Origin: Leptospira terpstrae serovar Hualin str. LT 11-33 = ATCC 700639
GTDB taxonomy: Bacteria; Spirochaetota; Leptospiria; Leptospirales; Leptospiraceae
NCBI RefSeq assembly: GCF_000332495.1
Contig: NZ_AOGW02000010.1
Span: forward strand, 310,001 to 374,000
Direction of reading: 5' to 3'
DNA length: 64,000 nucleotides
A program made the position numbers and the translations under genes. Below are positions 28,528-38,999 of the stretch, one piece after another (the first letter of the stretch is position 1; each line of letters starts with the position of its first letter). The notes under the pieces are model-generated. The model did not search any database and was not told the DNA's origin. It worked only from the letters and a program-made list of their open reading frames with translations.

Positions 28528-30162
28528 TTACCTTCTATTTTTCCAATCCAAACGAATGGGAGAAAGTAGGGAAACTTCGTTTAAAGATTCTAAAACCTTT
28601 AGCTCTGCAATCAGTCCACCAAGAATGGGTATTTTGTTTTTTAAATTGTAAGCAGGAAGTTCTTCGGTAAGAACAATGGGTATCCCACCTAACCTTTCTT
28701 TTACTTCATGGATTGCATCTAATAGTCCACCCAGAGAATCCACAATTCGATTTTCCACAGTTGGTAAATACACTCTCCCCATCCCAATTTTAGGAAGATT
28801 TTCTAGAGGAATTTTTCTTCCCTCGGCCACACGTCTGTAAAACAAACCTTCAATTTTTTTGATTTGAGATTCGAGATACTGAACACTTTGTTTGGAAAGA
28901 GGCTGGAATTCTGAATGGATGTCTCGGAAAGGATAAAAACCAACAGCTTCCTTATTCAATTGAAACTTTTTGTATAATTTTTGCAAATTGGCCCGAATGC
29001 TAACCGCTCCAATGGATCCTGTGATACAAACGGGAGAGGCTGTGATATGATCCACCGCAGAACCTAGGTAATACCCACCGCTCGCAACAGTATCTTTAAA
29101 ATAAGCTGTGACTATTTTAGTTTTTTTTAATTCTAAAATCTCTTGGTGGATTTGTTCTGAATAAAAGGCAGAACCACCGGGGGATGAGATTTCTAAAATC
29201 ACTGCTTTAATCTTTTTGTCTTCCGAAAGGGCCTTTAAGTTAGGAATGAGAGAGAAAGCTTCGATCTTTCCATTTTCTCTATGTTTATGTAAAAAATCAC
29301 CGCCAGAAATTCCTCCTTCTAAAGGGAGGACAACGACTTCTGCTTTTCTTTTGGGTATGATTTTAAATTCTTTGATCGCATGATGAAGAGATGGGTAATT
29401 GCCTGAAAAAACTTTTCTATCTGCGGAAAAAAATTCTGTTTCCGATTTGATTCCATGGATTATCCCAGCTGACAGAAGTTCATCTGCAGAAAGCATGGGC
29501 CTATAAAAAATTGGTTCTAAAGATTTATTTCCATTCGTGAGTGCGGTAAGGATAACTTTTCGTAAGTCTAAAACTAAAGTTTCGAGATTTTTTCTAGCTT
29601 CTTTGGAAAACTCACCCCGGGTAAAACTTTCGGCAAAGGATTTGTATGGCCCGGAAGCAAAAGCCTGGACTTCAATTCCCCAGGTTTTTAAAAATTTCCC
29701 AAAAAACATTGGTTCGGCGCTCGGTAATAAAACCATAAATTCGGATTCAGGTGCTAAGTAACACTCGCTCGCTGCTGTGAGTAAAAGGAGGGTTCCCACA
29801 CCACCTTCTTTGGCAAAAATTCTCAATTTTTTACCGGAGTTTCTTATGGCAATGAGTTGGTTTCTCACTTCATAAAATTCCGAAAGGGTCCATTCGAGGG
29901 GAGGCAGTGAAATATCGAGAGTTTTTATCTTTCCATTCTTTTGGATGAGTTTGAGTAGACAAAGAAGTTCGAGTCTAGTGACTGTTTCTTCCTTCCCTTG
30001 TAATTTTTTCACTAAGTAAGACTTGTAAGAATCTTCAAAAACTGCCGGAAATTCCAGTTCATAGACCTCTCGGCCTGATTGAAAAACAAGGCTTAGACGT
30101 AGGTATAACTGATACAGAAGGCGAAAGGGCAAAAAAAGTATCAAAAAAAGAATGCGAAACAC
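28528..30162 (-). CDS. sppA: Signal peptide peptidase SppA (protease IV), double-domain form
   Basis: Membrane-anchored serine protease of 544 aa that degrades leftover signal peptides. After an N-terminal hydrophobic anchor ([20 protein letters not shown]) come two tandem ClpP-fold halves. The catalytic Lys is K174 in SGPYKSFAE of the first half, and the nucleophile Ser is S361 in [10 protein letters not shown] of the second half. The LTGSIG-type block appears as ITGSIGAVS. The start is GTG at 30162, with GGAAGAGG 6 bases upstream; the longer frame to 30366 overlaps uvrA. Lys and Ser in separate halves match E. coli SppA. It converges with tsaC. Confidence 0.92.
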   Translation of the reverse strand: MFRILFLILFLPFRLLYQLYLRLSLVFQSGREVYELEFPAVFEDSYKSYLVKKLQGKEETVTRLELLCLLKLIQKNGKIKTLDISLPPLEWTLSEFYEVRNQLIAIRNSGKKLRIFAKEGGVGTLLLLTAASECYLAPESEFMVLLPSAEPMFFGKFLKTWGIEVQAFASGPYKSFAESFTRGEFSKEARKNLETLVLDLRKVILTALTNGNKSLEPIFYRPMLSADELLSAGIIHGIKSETEFFSADRKVFSGNYPSLHHAIKEFKIIPKRKAEVVVLPLEGGISGGDFLHKHRENGKIEAFSLIPNLKALSEDKKIKAVILEISSPGGSAFYSEQIHQEILELKKTKIVTAYFKDTVASGGYYLGSAVDHITASPVCITGSIGAVSIRANLQKLYKKFQLNKEAVGFYPFRDIHSEFQPLSKQSVQYLESQIKKIEGLFYRRVAEGRKIPLENLPKIGMGRVYLPTVENRIVDSLGGLLDAIHEVKERLGGIPIVLTEELPAYNLKNKIPILGGLIAELKVLESLNEVSLLSPIRLDWKNRR

Positions 30163-30202
30163 GGGCGAACCTCTTCCGTCATTTCTTAAAATTCTTTCCA
30201 GA

Positions 30203-33094
30203 ATGAAAGAGGAAAACAAGCTATCCGATGTGGATTCCTTTATTCGTATTCGCGGCGCTCGAGAACATAACCTCAAAAACGTAAACCTTGATATCCCAAG
30301 AGACAAACTTGTGGTCATCACCGGACTTTCTGGATCGGGGAAGTCCTCCCTAGCTTTTGATACCATTTATGCTGAGGGACAAAGGAGGTATGTGGAATCA
30401 CTTTCCAGTTATGCTCGCCAATTCCTCGGGCAAATGGAAAAACCAGAAGTGGACCAAATTGAGGGACTGAGTCCTGCCATCTCCATAGAACAAAAAACAA
30501 CCCACAGAAACCCGCGTTCAACGGTGGGAACAGTCACTGAAATTTATGATTATTTACGGCTGTTATATGCCAGAGTGGGGAAACCCCATTGCCCCAAATG
30601 TGGAACTGCCATTTCTAGCCTTTCTGTAGACCAAATCACAGATAGAATCAATTTATTTCCGGAAGGAACCAAACTCCAAATTATGGCCCCCGTCATTCAA
30701 GGGAAAAAAGGAGAACACCGAGAGGTTTTGGAGCGGTATAAAAAGGAAGGATACAATCGGGTTCGAGTGAACGGAGAAGTTTATTCTTTAGAGGATGAAA
30801 TTCCCTTAAAGAAAAACTTCAAAGCAGATATTGATATTGTAGTGGATCGGATTGTGATGAAACCGGGAATCCAATCCAGGTTGTCGGATTCTGTGGAAAC
30901 AGCGCTAAAAACAGCGGATGGAATTGTGGTTGTGGAAGATGGAGAAAAAGACCACCTGTATTCACAAAAACTTTCCTGTCCTAAATGCGATGATGTGAGT
31001 ATCCCTGAACTCACACCAAGACTATTTTCCTTCAATTCGCCTTTTGGTGCTTGTTCTAATTGTGATGGCCTAGGTGCCCTTCTTGAGTTTGATGAATCAC
31101 TTCTTGTGACTGATAGAGAAGCATCCCTTGCCGAAGGTTGTATTGAAGCCTGGGGAGGTTCCAAATCCAATTCCTATTGGTACATGGCCACCATACAAGC
31201 GTTATCCAAAAAACTGAAATTTAACTTAAATACTGCCTGGAAAGATTTACCGGATAAAGTGAGAAACACCATTTTGCATGGAGATTCATCTATCCATATT
31301 GATTATGATTTTCGTGGTGCCAATTCTCATTATGAATTTTCCAAAAACTATGAAGGTGTGATTCCAAACCTCAAACGTCGTTATAAAGAAACCAAATCAG
31401 ATTCTATGCGCCAGTGGTTTGAATCCTTTATGACAAACCATGATTGTGATGAATGCCATGGAAGGCGTCTACGACCGGAAGCATTAGCAGTGAAAGTCCA
31501 AGGAATCGGAATTGATGCTTATACTGGTTATTCCATTGAAAAAGCTTTAGAGTTTACGAAATCTTCAGAATACAAAGGCGCAGAAGATACTATTTCCAAA
31601 CCGATTTTGAAAGAAATCCTCCAACGTTTGCACTTCCTAAACGATGTTGGTGTTGGGTATTTAAACCTTAGCCGATCTGCGGGAACTTTGTCTGGTGGTG
31701 AGATGCAGAGGATACGACTCGCCACACAAATTGGTTCTCGCCTAATGGGCGTTTTATACATTTTGGATGAACCATCGATCGGACTCCACCAAAGAGACAA
31801 TACCAAACTAGTCCAAACCTTAAAAGGACTGCGTAACCTTGGCAATACTGTGCTTGTGGTGGAACATGATAAAGAAACTATGGAAGAGGCCGATTTCATT
31901 GTGGATATGGGTCCTGGTGCTGGGGTGCATGGGGGAGAGATTGTTGCCTTTGGAACACCAGACCAAATCAAAAAAGACAAACATTCTGTTACAGGAAAAT
32001 TCCTTTCGGGAGAAAGAAGGATTCCCATGCCGAAAACAAGGCGGGTGGGGAATGGAAAATTCTTAAAAATTACGGGAGCTACCCATAACAATTTAAAGAA
32101 TATCGAAGTTTCGATCCCTCTTGGAACGCTAACTGTTGTTACTGGTGTCTCTGGCTCTGGAAAATCCACTCTCATCAATGAAATTCTTTATAAGGAACTC
32201 GCAAGTTCTGTAATGGGTATGAAACTCATTCCTGGAAAACATAAAAAGATTCTAGGCAAAGATCAAATTGATAAGGTGATAAACATTGACCAGTCGGCCA
32301 TTGGTCGGACTCCTCGATCCAATCCAGCAACTTACACTGGTTTGTTTACCTTTGTTAGGGACTTGTATAGTGGACTGGAAGAGGCAAAAGTGAGAGGATA
32401 TGGCCCCGGCAGATTTAGTTTTAATGTGGCTGGGGGTCGTTGCGAAAAATGTGAGGGAGATGGAATCTTAAAAATTGAGATGCATTTTCTTCCTGACATT
32501 TATGTGGAATGTGAAGTCTGTAAAGGGAAACGTTACAACCGAGAAACTTTAGAAGTCAAATACAAGGGAAAAAATATCGCAGACATCTTGGATATGACCA
32601 TTGAAGAAGCCGTTGTTTTTTTCGAAAAAATTCCAAACCTAAAACGTAAGTTAGACACTTTAATGGATGTGGGTCTTGGTTATATCAAACTTGGACAAGC
32701 GGCTACCACCTTCTCTGGTGGAGAAGCACAAAGAATTAAACTTTCTACCGAACTTTCTAAAAGACCAACGGGAAAAACACTTTATATTTTGGACGAACCG
32801 ACAACGGGACTTCATTTTGAAGACATCGAGAGGTTGCTTTCTGTTTTGCAAGTCCTTGTGGACAAAGGCAATTCTATGGTCATCATCGAACACAACTTAG
32901 ATGTGATTAAAGCGGCAGACCATATCATCGATATTGGTCCTGAGGGTGGGGACGGTGGTGGTGAGGTCATTGCTACAGGAACTCCCGAAGAAGTGGTAAC
33001 CGTAAAACGCTCGTTTACTGGCCAGTATCTAAAAAAAGTTCTAGAAGAAGAGAAAGAACTCGATTTGAAATATTCAAAAAAGAAAATTAAGTAG
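30203..33094 (+). CDS. uvrA: Excinuclease ABC subunit A
   Basis: Damage-recognition ATPase of nucleotide excision repair, about 963 aa. Tandem ABC ATPase modules show Walker [13 protein letters not shown] in the first half and [12 protein letters not shown] in the second. Zinc-finger Cys clusters include CPKC, CSNC and CDEC in the first half and CEKC with CEVC in the second. Signature [16 protein letters not shown] and [15 protein letters not shown] are both present. I use ATG 30203 ([18 protein letters not shown]), but its ribosome-binding site is weak. ATG 30152 is possible and would overlap the sppA start. It starts about 40 bases from the divergent sppA. Confidence 0.95.
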   Translation: MKEENKLSDVDSFIRIRGAREHNLKNVNLDIPRDKLVVITGLSGSGKSSLAFDTIYAEGQRRYVESLSSYARQFLGQMEKPEVDQIEGLSPAISIEQKTTHRNPRSTVGTVTEIYDYLRLLYARVGKPHCPKCGTAISSLSVDQITDRINLFPEGTKLQIMAPVIQGKKGEHREVLERYKKEGYNRVRVNGEVYSLEDEIPLKKNFKADIDIVVDRIVMKPGIQSRLSDSVETALKTADGIVVVEDGEKDHLYSQKLSCPKCDDVSIPELTPRLFSFNSPFGACSNCDGLGALLEFDESLLVTDREASLAEGCIEAWGGSKSNSYWYMATIQALSKKLKFNLNTAWKDLPDKVRNTILHGDSSIHIDYDFRGANSHYEFSKNYEGVIPNLKRRYKETKSDSMRQWFESFMTNHDCDECHGRRLRPEALAVKVQGIGIDAYTGYSIEKALEFTKSSEYKGAEDTISKPILKEILQRLHFLNDVGVGYLNLSRSAGTLSGGEMQRIRLATQIGSRLMGVLYILDEPSIGLHQRDNTKLVQTLKGLRNLGNTVLVVEHDKETMEEADFIVDMGPGAGVHGGEIVAFGTPDQIKKDKHSVTGKFLSGERRIPMPKTRRVGNGKFLKITGATHNNLKNIEVSIPLGTLTVVTGVSGSGKSTLINEILYKELASSVMGMKLIPGKHKKILGKDQIDKVINIDQSAIGRTPRSNPATYTGLFTFVRDLYSGLEEAKVRGYGPGRFSFNVAGGRCEKCEGDGILKIEMHFLPDIYVECEVCKGKRYNRETLEVKYKGKNIADILDMTIEEAVVFFEKIPNLKRKLDTLMDVGLGYIKLGQAATTFSGGEAQRIKLSTELSKRPTGKTLYILDEPTTGLHFEDIERLLSVLQVLVDKGNSMVIIEHNLDVIKAADHIIDIGPEGGDGGGEVIATGTPEEVVTVKRSFTGQYLKKVLEEEKELDLKYSKKKIK

Positions 33095-33100
33095 TTTGTT

Positions 33101-34147
33101 GTGGCGGAAAGTCCAGAGAATTTGATTTTAAAATATAGTTCCCCAGGTTCTTCTTATCCGAAGGATACGGGTGGGGAGGAAACAGGTTTTTACCGGAGTT
33201 GGAAACCAATTCTCATTAAAGAAGGGTTTTACGATTTTCTTTTTGGACTTTCGTCTTATTTAGATTTTCAAAAGAAACTTTCCATTTTAGCAGAAGAACC
33301 GGTAGGGGTATCTCTTGCCCTTTCCTGTATGGTGGAAGTGAATGTGGCGGGAGGAATCCTACTCCAAAAAAATTGCCTACTGAATGAAAATTTAGATTTT
33401 GCTTCTGAATGCTCGGAGAATCAATTCCAAACTCCGGCTTCTCTCTGGGAAGGCTTTCGTAATCCTAAACACACAATCATTTATGCAGTCGGGGTGAGTG
33501 AACCAGGATGGGAAGGGAAACTTCGAAAGTTAAGTTCGAATTTAGAAAATGGATTCTTATCGGGAACCAAATCCTTTATCACTAATGGGGGAGAGGCGGA
33601 TGTGATTTTCTGGGTCACCAAGCAGGGGCTTACAAATCCCGTGTACCAAGTGAAAAGAGAAAGGGAAATAGCCCGTAGGACAAATTCTGTATGGAAAGAA
33701 GAAACTTTTTTTACTGAGTTTACCAAAGAAGTAAGTCATCTAAAACTATCGTTATGCGAATATTCCATTACGGACAAGGACTTGGTTTTGGAAAATTATG
33801 GAAACTTGGGAATGGAACTAAGACTAAAAGAACTTTTGTCTTTGGTTTCTTTACTCATCGGTAAAACGAAAAAGATATCATTCGAATACCAAACAGTGGC
33901 AAAGGAACGAGAGAAACTAATGGAATGGAGGGAATCCTTTCTTTCGGATTGCCAAGGGAATCCCAGTGGGGATTTTTTACTTTCTGGATTTCCTTATCCT
34001 ACGGATGCCTTACTTCTTGCACTCACATCAGTCTGGAATCTCTCCACTCCCAAAGAACTTTCGTCTATAGATCCCGACTACCAACTCTTTGTTTGGGAAG
34101 ATTCTTTTACTAATTACTTAGTCCAAAAGAAAAATAGAAATCTCTAG
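33101..34147 (+). CDS. Degenerate acyl-CoA dehydrogenase-like protein
   Basis: Protein of 348 aa from GTG 33101, 6 bases after the uvrA stop. The central block LSGTKSFITNGGEADVIFWV near 151-170 matches the L-x-G-x-K-x-F/W-I-T-N motif of the acyl-CoA dehydrogenase middle domain. The C-terminal half (MELRLKELLSLVSLLIGKTK, then FEYQTVAKER) resembles the helical dehydrogenase domain. The usual R-Q-F-G and catalytic Glu blocks are not clear to me, so FAD use and activity are doubtful. It may be a divergent or inactive relative. The start has a poor ribosome-binding site, and the next gene (CDF) converges with a 4-base overlap. Confidence 0.75.
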   Translation: MAESPENLILKYSSPGSSYPKDTGGEETGFYRSWKPILIKEGFYDFLFGLSSYLDFQKKLSILAEEPVGVSLALSCMVEVNVAGGILLQKNCLLNENLDFASECSENQFQTPASLWEGFRNPKHTIIYAVGVSEPGWEGKLRKLSSNLENGFLSGTKSFITNGGEADVIFWVTKQGLTNPVYQVKREREIARRTNSVWKEETFFTEFTKEVSHLKLSLCEYSITDKDLVLENYGNLGMELRLKELLSLVSLLIGKTKKISFEYQTVAKEREKLMEWRESFLSDCQGNPSGDFLLSGFPYPTDALLLALTSVWNLSTPKELSSIDPDYQLFVWEDSFTNYLVQKKNRNL

Positions 34148-35100
34148 TGATGGTGGTCGTGGGCATGCCCATGACTATGACCGTGATGGCCGAACTCTCG
34201 TTCTGTTTCACGCAAAGTAATTTCTTCGAGTTTTCCTTTCAAGGAGGAGGATAGAATCTCAACCGATACAAAGGGAACACCAAATTCTGACTTTAAGACT
34301 TTATGAATTTCTAATACGATTGTATCTCTGTCTGCATCGGTTTTCACAAAAATTTGTAGTTCTATCGAAAACACACCAGATGTAAGTTTTCTAACTGTAA
34401 TTTGGGAAACTGATTCGATTCCCTTTAAGGCTTGGATGTGTTCTAATAAATGGGCTTTGTCGAATTCACTTGTGTCTGCTTCGATGAGAATTTCAATTGA
34501 TTCTTTTACGATCCCATAAGAGGTTTTTAAAATAAAAATTCCAAGGATGATGCTGAGTAAACTGTCAACTTCCCTGTATCCAGTGAACCGAATGATGAGA
34601 GCCCCAATGACCACCGCTAAAGTTCCTAATAAGTCACTAAGAACATGGAGGTAAGCTGATTTTAAATTGAGACTGGTTTTACTAACACCAACTAATAGTC
34701 CTGCAGAAACTAAATTGATCCCAAATCCGATTAAGGAATAGGCCAACATTGAATCAGCTTCTACATGGGGAGATCCTGAAAACCTGATGTAACTTTCATA
34801 CAGGATAAACACTGCCATTCCGATAAGCAGAAGACCATTAAACAGGGCCGCCAGTACCTCAAACCTGTGAAACCCAAAGGGATATTTTTCAGTGGCTTTT
34901 TTGGAAGCAATGAGAAGGGCAAAAAGAGAGATGATATGAGCAAATACATCGGTGATGATATGGCCTGCATCGGCAAAAAGTGCTAGGCTTCCGCTTTCCT
35001 TAGAACCAACCCATTCAATAAAAAAAATACATAAAGAAAGAATTCCAGATAGGCTTAAGAATAAAACCAAGCGCGAACGTTTCGGTCTTGGTTTACTCAT
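34144..35100 (-). CDS. Cation diffusion facilitator (CDF) family metal transporter
   Basis: Proton-coupled metal exporter of about 318 aa with six membrane helices. Metal-site motifs are visible in helix 2 (ALFADAGHIITDVFAHI, with D-x-x-x-D/H) and helix 5 (YLHVLSDLLGTLAVVIG, with H-x-x-x-D). This pattern is usual for Zn/Cd/Co exporters, so zinc is likely. The cytosolic C-terminal domain (about 205-300) is followed by a His-rich tail of alternating H and G/D residues, six or more His in the last 16. The start at 35100 overlaps the OmpA stop by 8 bases. The open frame extends to 35220 inside OmpA and is discarded. Confidence 0.92.
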   Translation of the reverse strand: MSKPRPKRSRLVLFLSLSGILSLCIFFIEWVGSKESGSLALFADAGHIITDVFAHIISLFALLIASKKATEKYPFGFHRFEVLAALFNGLLLIGMAVFILYESYIRFSGSPHVEADSMLAYSLIGFGINLVSAGLLVGVSKTSLNLKSAYLHVLSDLLGTLAVVIGALIIRFTGYREVDSLLSIILGIFILKTSYGIVKESIEILIEADTSEFDKAHLLEHIQALKGIESVSQITVRKLTSGVFSIELQIFVKTDADRDTIVLEIHKVLKSEFGVPFVSVEILSSSLKGKLEEITLRETEREFGHHGHSHGHAHDHHH

Positions 35101-36145
35101 GATTTGTGTTAAGTGTGCCAGTGGCTCTTGGAACAACCACAATGTCCACTCGGCGGTTGAGTGCTTTGTTTTCCTTGGATGTATTGGGAACAATGGGCTG
35201 GAACTCACCATAACCAGCACTGGAAAAGTTTTTTGGATTTAAATTTTTATTCACTAACATATAATCCAAAACAGATAATGCACGTTCGCTGGAGAGATGC
35301 CAGTTGTTTCTAAATTTTGTTTTGATTGGGACATTGTCAGTATGACCTTCTACCACAATGTAATTTTCTGGATAAGCAGCTAAGATATCCCGAATTTTTT
35401 CAATGGCGGGAAGGATGGCTGGTTTTAGTTCGGAGGAACCACTATCAAAGGAAATTTTATCATCGATATTGATGATAAGTTTGTTATGAAAACGTTTGAG
35501 ACGAATTTGACCGGAAGTGATTTCTTTGGCTAACTTTTCTTCAAACTCTTTTGTTTGTTCGGCAAGCCGTTCTAACTCTCTTTTTTGTTCTTTGGTTAGT
35601 TTACGGAGATTTGCGAGTTCCTCTTCTAAATTGTGAATCCTTTCTTTTAATTCATCCATTTTGGATTCATAATTTTCGCGAAGTTTTTGTTCTTTCTGAA
35701 GGCATTCCCGTTCTCTGTCTTCTAGTTTTTTCTTGAGTGCCTCCAAATCTGCCCTGTCTTTTTCTTCTCGTTTGCGATTTTCATCCGCAAGCAGGCGTTC
35801 TTTGTCTGTGCCTTTTTTTTCTAAACTACGAAGACGCATATCGTTATCGCGCATCCTATCGGAATACTCGTCTTGTTCTTTGGCTCGGTTTCTTTTTTCA
35901 AGTTCCAAATCTTCCGTAAGATTGCGGTTTTGGGTTTGAAGTTCTTTTTTTTCTTCTTCTAAACGGTTCAGTTCGTTTTGGTGCTGTTTACGGATGTCTG
36001 CGAGTTCCAATTCCAAAGCATATTTTTCTTTGTAAATTTGGTTGTATTCATATGGAAAATAAACCCAGTCTGCAGAAAGTCCAGAAACAAAAACAAGGGT
36101 TAGAAGTAGAAAGCTAAGGCAACTTTGTTTACTTCGCATCATCAA
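35093..36145 (-). CDS. Coiled-coil OmpA/MotB-domain envelope protein
   Basis: Protein of 350 aa with a signal peptide (LSFLLLTLVFVSGLSADW), a long charged coiled coil (about 35-205, rich in Glu, Lys, Arg and Leu) and a C-terminal OmpA domain (about 210-340). The OmpA core includes DKISFDSGSSELKPAILPAI, EGHTDNVPIKTKFRNNWHLS and LSSERALSVLDYMLV, which bind peptidoglycan. It is therefore likely a periplasmic peptidoglycan tether. Three ATG codons (36145, 36142, 36139) are near one another. It overlaps the upstream lipoprotein gene by 17 bases and the downstream CDF gene by 8. Confidence 0.9.
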   Translation of the reverse strand: MMMRSKQSCLSFLLLTLVFVSGLSADWVYFPYEYNQIYKEKYALELELADIRKQHQNELNRLEEEKKELQTQNRNLTEDLELEKRNRAKEQDEYSDRMRDNDMRLRSLEKKGTDKERLLADENRKREEKDRADLEALKKKLEDRERECLQKEQKLRENYESKMDELKERIHNLEEELANLRKLTKEQKRELERLAEQTKEFEEKLAKEITSGQIRLKRFHNKLIINIDDKISFDSGSSELKPAILPAIEKIRDILAAYPENYIVVEGHTDNVPIKTKFRNNWHLSSERALSVLDYMLVNKNLNPKNFSSAGYGEFQPIVPNTSKENKALNRRVDIVVVPRATGTLNTNHE

Positions 36146-36821
36146 AACTATCCTCTAAATTGACCTTGGGTAAACTGGGAGCTTCCGTTTTGACCCTTTC
36201 CCAGTCGGAAACACGGCGGCGAGCGTCAGATTTTTTTTCCGCATACTGTGTTTCATAAATTTCTTTTTTGATGTATTCTGGATCAGCGGGAGTTTTTCCT
36301 TGCGATTCTTGGAATTTAACGGCAATTTCAGAGCGAACTAATTCGAGTTCGGCGATGAGTTCTCCAAGGGCTGCTTCTTTCATTTCCAAATAGGCTTTGT
36401 CTTCTTTTTCTTTTTGGACCCAAGTTTTGTATCTGGTTTCTTCTTTGGCGCGCTCTAATTCATGACCTTGGCTTTCTTCTAGATACCGTTTGGAGGAGTT
36501 TGCATCTTCTTTCAGAACAAAGTAGGTTTCTTTGGCACGAGCTAAATCTCTTTGGGAATTATGTTTTGTCACTTTGGCTTGTGAGATTTTGATGGCTTGG
36601 CCAGTGAGAGTGTTCACCTTTCTTTGGGCCGAGACTTCGTTGTTGAGTTTGATGATTTTATCTGTTAGGACTCTTGTGGCGTTTTTCTGCTCTGCATTCA
36701 TGACCTCATCACGGACATAGGCATCTGGAACCTTGCTGATTTTGGGTTCGAAGAGAACACATTGGGAAAAAACAAGTAGAAGAAAAAGATTCGTTTTCAA
36801 AATTCGAACTCGTGCCGACAT
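36129..36821 (-). CDS. Coiled-coil lipoprotein upstream of the OmpA-domain gene
   Basis: Protein of about 230 aa. The N-terminus RVRILKTNLFLLLVFSQC is a lipoprotein signal ending at the presumed lipidated Cys. The mature part is highly helical and charged, with heptad-like stretches (AKETYFVLKEDANSSKRYLE, AALGELIAELELVRSEIAVK). I know no named family. ATG 36821 gives a clean signal peptide; GTG at 36842 is in frame but lacks a good ribosome-binding site. It overlaps the OmpA-domain gene by 17 bases. The pair of coiled-coil envelope proteins suggests a physical complex, by inference. mgtE starts divergently 65 bases away. Confidence 0.78.
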   Translation of the reverse strand: MSARVRILKTNLFLLLVFSQCVLFEPKISKVPDAYVRDEVMNAEQKNATRVLTDKIIKLNNEVSAQRKVNTLTGQAIKISQAKVTKHNSQRDLARAKETYFVLKEDANSSKRYLEESQGHELERAKEETRYKTWVQKEKEDKAYLEMKEAALGELIAELELVRSEIAVKFQESQGKTPADPEYIKKEIYETQYAEKKSDARRRVSDWERVKTEAPSLPKVNLEDSFDDAK

Positions 36822-36886
36822 AGGATATAGCCTATGCTCCACGTGACATAACCGTCAATTGCAAATTTCAGGAAATCCGCTGATTT

Positions 36887-38290
36887 ATGGAAGAAGAAAG
36901 AAAGAAAGAGTCCGAATTCCGTATCAAAATCGATAGAGACAGCGATTCCTATGATGAGTTTGTCAGCCAGATCAAAAACCTCATTACACTTGAGGACTCC
37001 AAACAACTAAAAGAAATGCTCGATGGGGCTCACCCTGCCGACATCGTTACTTTATTTCGTGACCTAGAAAGAGAAGAAGAATTATACCTATTTCGCCTCC
37101 TTCCGAAAGAAGACCAAGCATATTCCCTAATCAAAATGGAAGAAGAGACTCTCGAGTCTTTTTTAGAAGAACTTTCAGTCGATGAGATCTCGAACACTTT
37201 AGATCATATCGAAACCGATGAAACTACTTATTTACTTTCTTATTTACCAAGCGCCAAACGAGAGTTAGTTTTAGCAAATTTAAGCAAAGCAGACAGTTTC
37301 GAAATTCGTTCTCAGTTGGGGTTTCGTGAATACTCCGCAGGAAGGCTCATGTCCAAGGACTTTGCCACCGTTTCCATTACGGACAATGTTCGTAAAGGGA
37401 TCATCAACGTTCGTAAAAAAGCCAAAGAAATCGAAGATATCTACCAAGTTTATGTAACCGATGAAGACGGAGTTTTGGAAGGATTCATTCCTCTAAAAGA
37501 TTTATTCCTTACACCGATCAATACGAAGGTCGCAAAAATTACGAACTTCTCAGTCTTTGCGTTTCATTATGATGTCGATCAGGAAGAGGTTGCCAATACT
37601 TTCAAAAAGTATGACTTAGTTAGTGCCGCTGTGACCGATGATTTGGGGCGGATCATTGGCCGCATTACAGTCGACGATGTTTTAGAAATCGTTGAGGAAG
37701 AGGCTTCTGAAGATATCCTTCTCATGGCCGGGGTATCAGAGGATGAAAGGTTATCCACGCCCATTTTACAATCGGTAAAACGCCGGATCATTTGGCTCAA
37801 TGTGAATTTACTTACTGCCTTTGTCAGCTCCACTGTGGTTGCTTTTTTTGAAGATACCATTTCTCAAATTGTGGTTCTGGCAACACTGATGCCGATTGTT
37901 GCAGGTTTAGGTGGGAATGCAGGAACTCAGTCGGTAACAGTTGTTATCCGAAATATTGCAACGGGAGATCTTTCTTTTTCTAATTGGTGGGAAGCCGTTC
38001 GAAAAGAGTGTACGATAGGTGTTCTTAATGGGCTTGTCCTTGGAACCGTTACAGGCTGTATGATTTTTTTTGTGAAAGGAAACCTAGTTTTAGGTTTAGT
38101 CGTCGGAACCGCTATGTTTGTGAATATGATTGTGGCTTCCCTCACTGGATCTCTTGTTCCGATTGTTTTAAAGGCCATGCGAGTGGATCCTGCGATTGCT
38201 TCTTCCATTTTTGTGACAGCAACCACTGACGTTTGTGGGTTTTTCTTTTTCCTCGGACTTGCCACAGTCTTTGCAAAATATTTAATTTAG
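36887..38290 (+). CDS. mgtE: Magnesium transporter MgtE
   Basis: Mg2+ channel of 467 aa. An N-terminal acidic helical domain (about 1-135) carries LKEMLDGAHPADIVTLFRDL. Two CBS domains follow (about 145-270, for example EFRSQLG..AGRLMSKDF and GRIIGRITVDDVLEIVEEEA). The C-terminal five helices include VVLATLMPIVAGLGGNAGTQ and VVIRNIATGDLSF, hallmark MgtE pore segments. The Mg2+-sensing acidic groups are in the soluble part. Length and domain order are standard. No M-box riboswitch fits in the 65-base space upstream. Confidence 0.95.
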   Translation: MEEERKKESEFRIKIDRDSDSYDEFVSQIKNLITLEDSKQLKEMLDGAHPADIVTLFRDLEREEELYLFRLLPKEDQAYSLIKMEEETLESFLEELSVDEISNTLDHIETDETTYLLSYLPSAKRELVLANLSKADSFEIRSQLGFREYSAGRLMSKDFATVSITDNVRKGIINVRKKAKEIEDIYQVYVTDEDGVLEGFIPLKDLFLTPINTKVAKITNFSVFAFHYDVDQEEVANTFKKYDLVSAAVTDDLGRIIGRITVDDVLEIVEEEASEDILLMAGVSEDERLSTPILQSVKRRIIWLNVNLLTAFVSSTVVAFFEDTISQIVVLATLMPIVAGLGGNAGTQSVTVVIRNIATGDLSFSNWWEAVRKECTIGVLNGLVLGTVTGCMIFFVKGNLVLGLVVGTAMFVNMIVASLTGSLVPIVLKAMRVDPAIASSIFVTATTDVCGFFFFLGLATVFAKYLI

Positions 38291-38353
38291 GGATTGCCCC
38301 TTCGATTTTAAATTCTTGCCACTAGAGAGAAATCACCAAATACTGATGTCGAA

Positions 38354-38989
38354 ATGAAATTCTTGCATTTGTTTTTATCCGCTCTTTCCTTTTTCCTTCT
38401 GATCCATTGCCAATCGGCACAACAAACGAGCACAACTACCAATGCAGAAACCACTCAGGAAATCCTTCCCATAAAAGATTTACTTCCACCACCAGGGGGA
38501 GAAGGAGAAATCATTTTAAACGAAAGAGGGGAAGAAATACAAAACCATACGGGAGAAATTCCTTTCTTTCAAAAGAAAAGTGACCTTCCTACTGAAATTT
38601 TTCGTGTTTATATTGCCTCAGATTCCTACCAGGTGCGCCAAATACGCCATACCGATAAAATTCGTAGAAAACCAGATGCAGGTGGGGATGAACTTTCAAA
38701 AGAAGAAATGAAGAAGTTTGACCTCCTCAGTTTTGTGGATGATGGAATGATCACCATTGGACTCAATACGATTACAGGAAAATTAGAATCTATTGCTTTC
38801 GACCGCCGTGTCCCTAGAATCAACGACATAGCAAAGATCATCCAAAATGATGCTTCTCGTTTCAATTACGAACATTCGAGTAAGGATGGAACACCAATCG
38901 TCACTAAGTTTTTGATTAGTTACCAAATTCGCCTCTATCCTGGCAAGACAAGAGACGAAATCAAACAGATGTTACAAAAGAAAAAATAG
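38354..38989 (+). CDS. Lipoprotein of unknown function
   Basis: Protein of 211 aa with a lipoprotein signal LSALSFFLLIHCQS and lipidated Cys19. After a Thr-rich stretch and a Pro/Gly linker (LLPPPGGEGE), the mature part (about 75-205) is a mixed alpha/beta domain I do not recognise. A C-terminal segment with KFLISYQIRLYPGKTRDEIK looks like an edge strand and helix. It lies 64 bases after mgtE and converges with the LEA-type lipoprotein gene with 10 bases between. Confidence 0.78.
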   Translation: MKFLHLFLSALSFFLLIHCQSAQQTSTTTNAETTQEILPIKDLLPPPGGEGEIILNERGEEIQNHTGEIPFFQKKSDLPTEIFRVYIASDSYQVRQIRHTDKIRRKPDAGGDELSKEEMKKFDLLSFVDDGMITIGLNTITGKLESIAFDRRVPRINDIAKIIQNDASRFNYEHSSKDGTPIVTKFLISYQIRLYPGKTRDEIKQMLQKKK

Positions 38990-38999
38990 AGCTACCAAG

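Noticed and set aside
30163..30366. Extension of sppA to 30366
   Set aside because: It lies in uvrA coding sequence; GTG 30162 has a strong ribosome-binding site directly upstream.
35101..35220. Extension of the CDF gene to 35220
   Set aside because: It runs inside the OmpA-domain gene and lacks family similarity before MSKPRPKRSRLV.
36843..36886. M-box magnesium riboswitch before mgtE
   Set aside because: Only 44 bases separate mgtE from the lipoprotein gene's GTG alternative, too short for the M-box aptamer.
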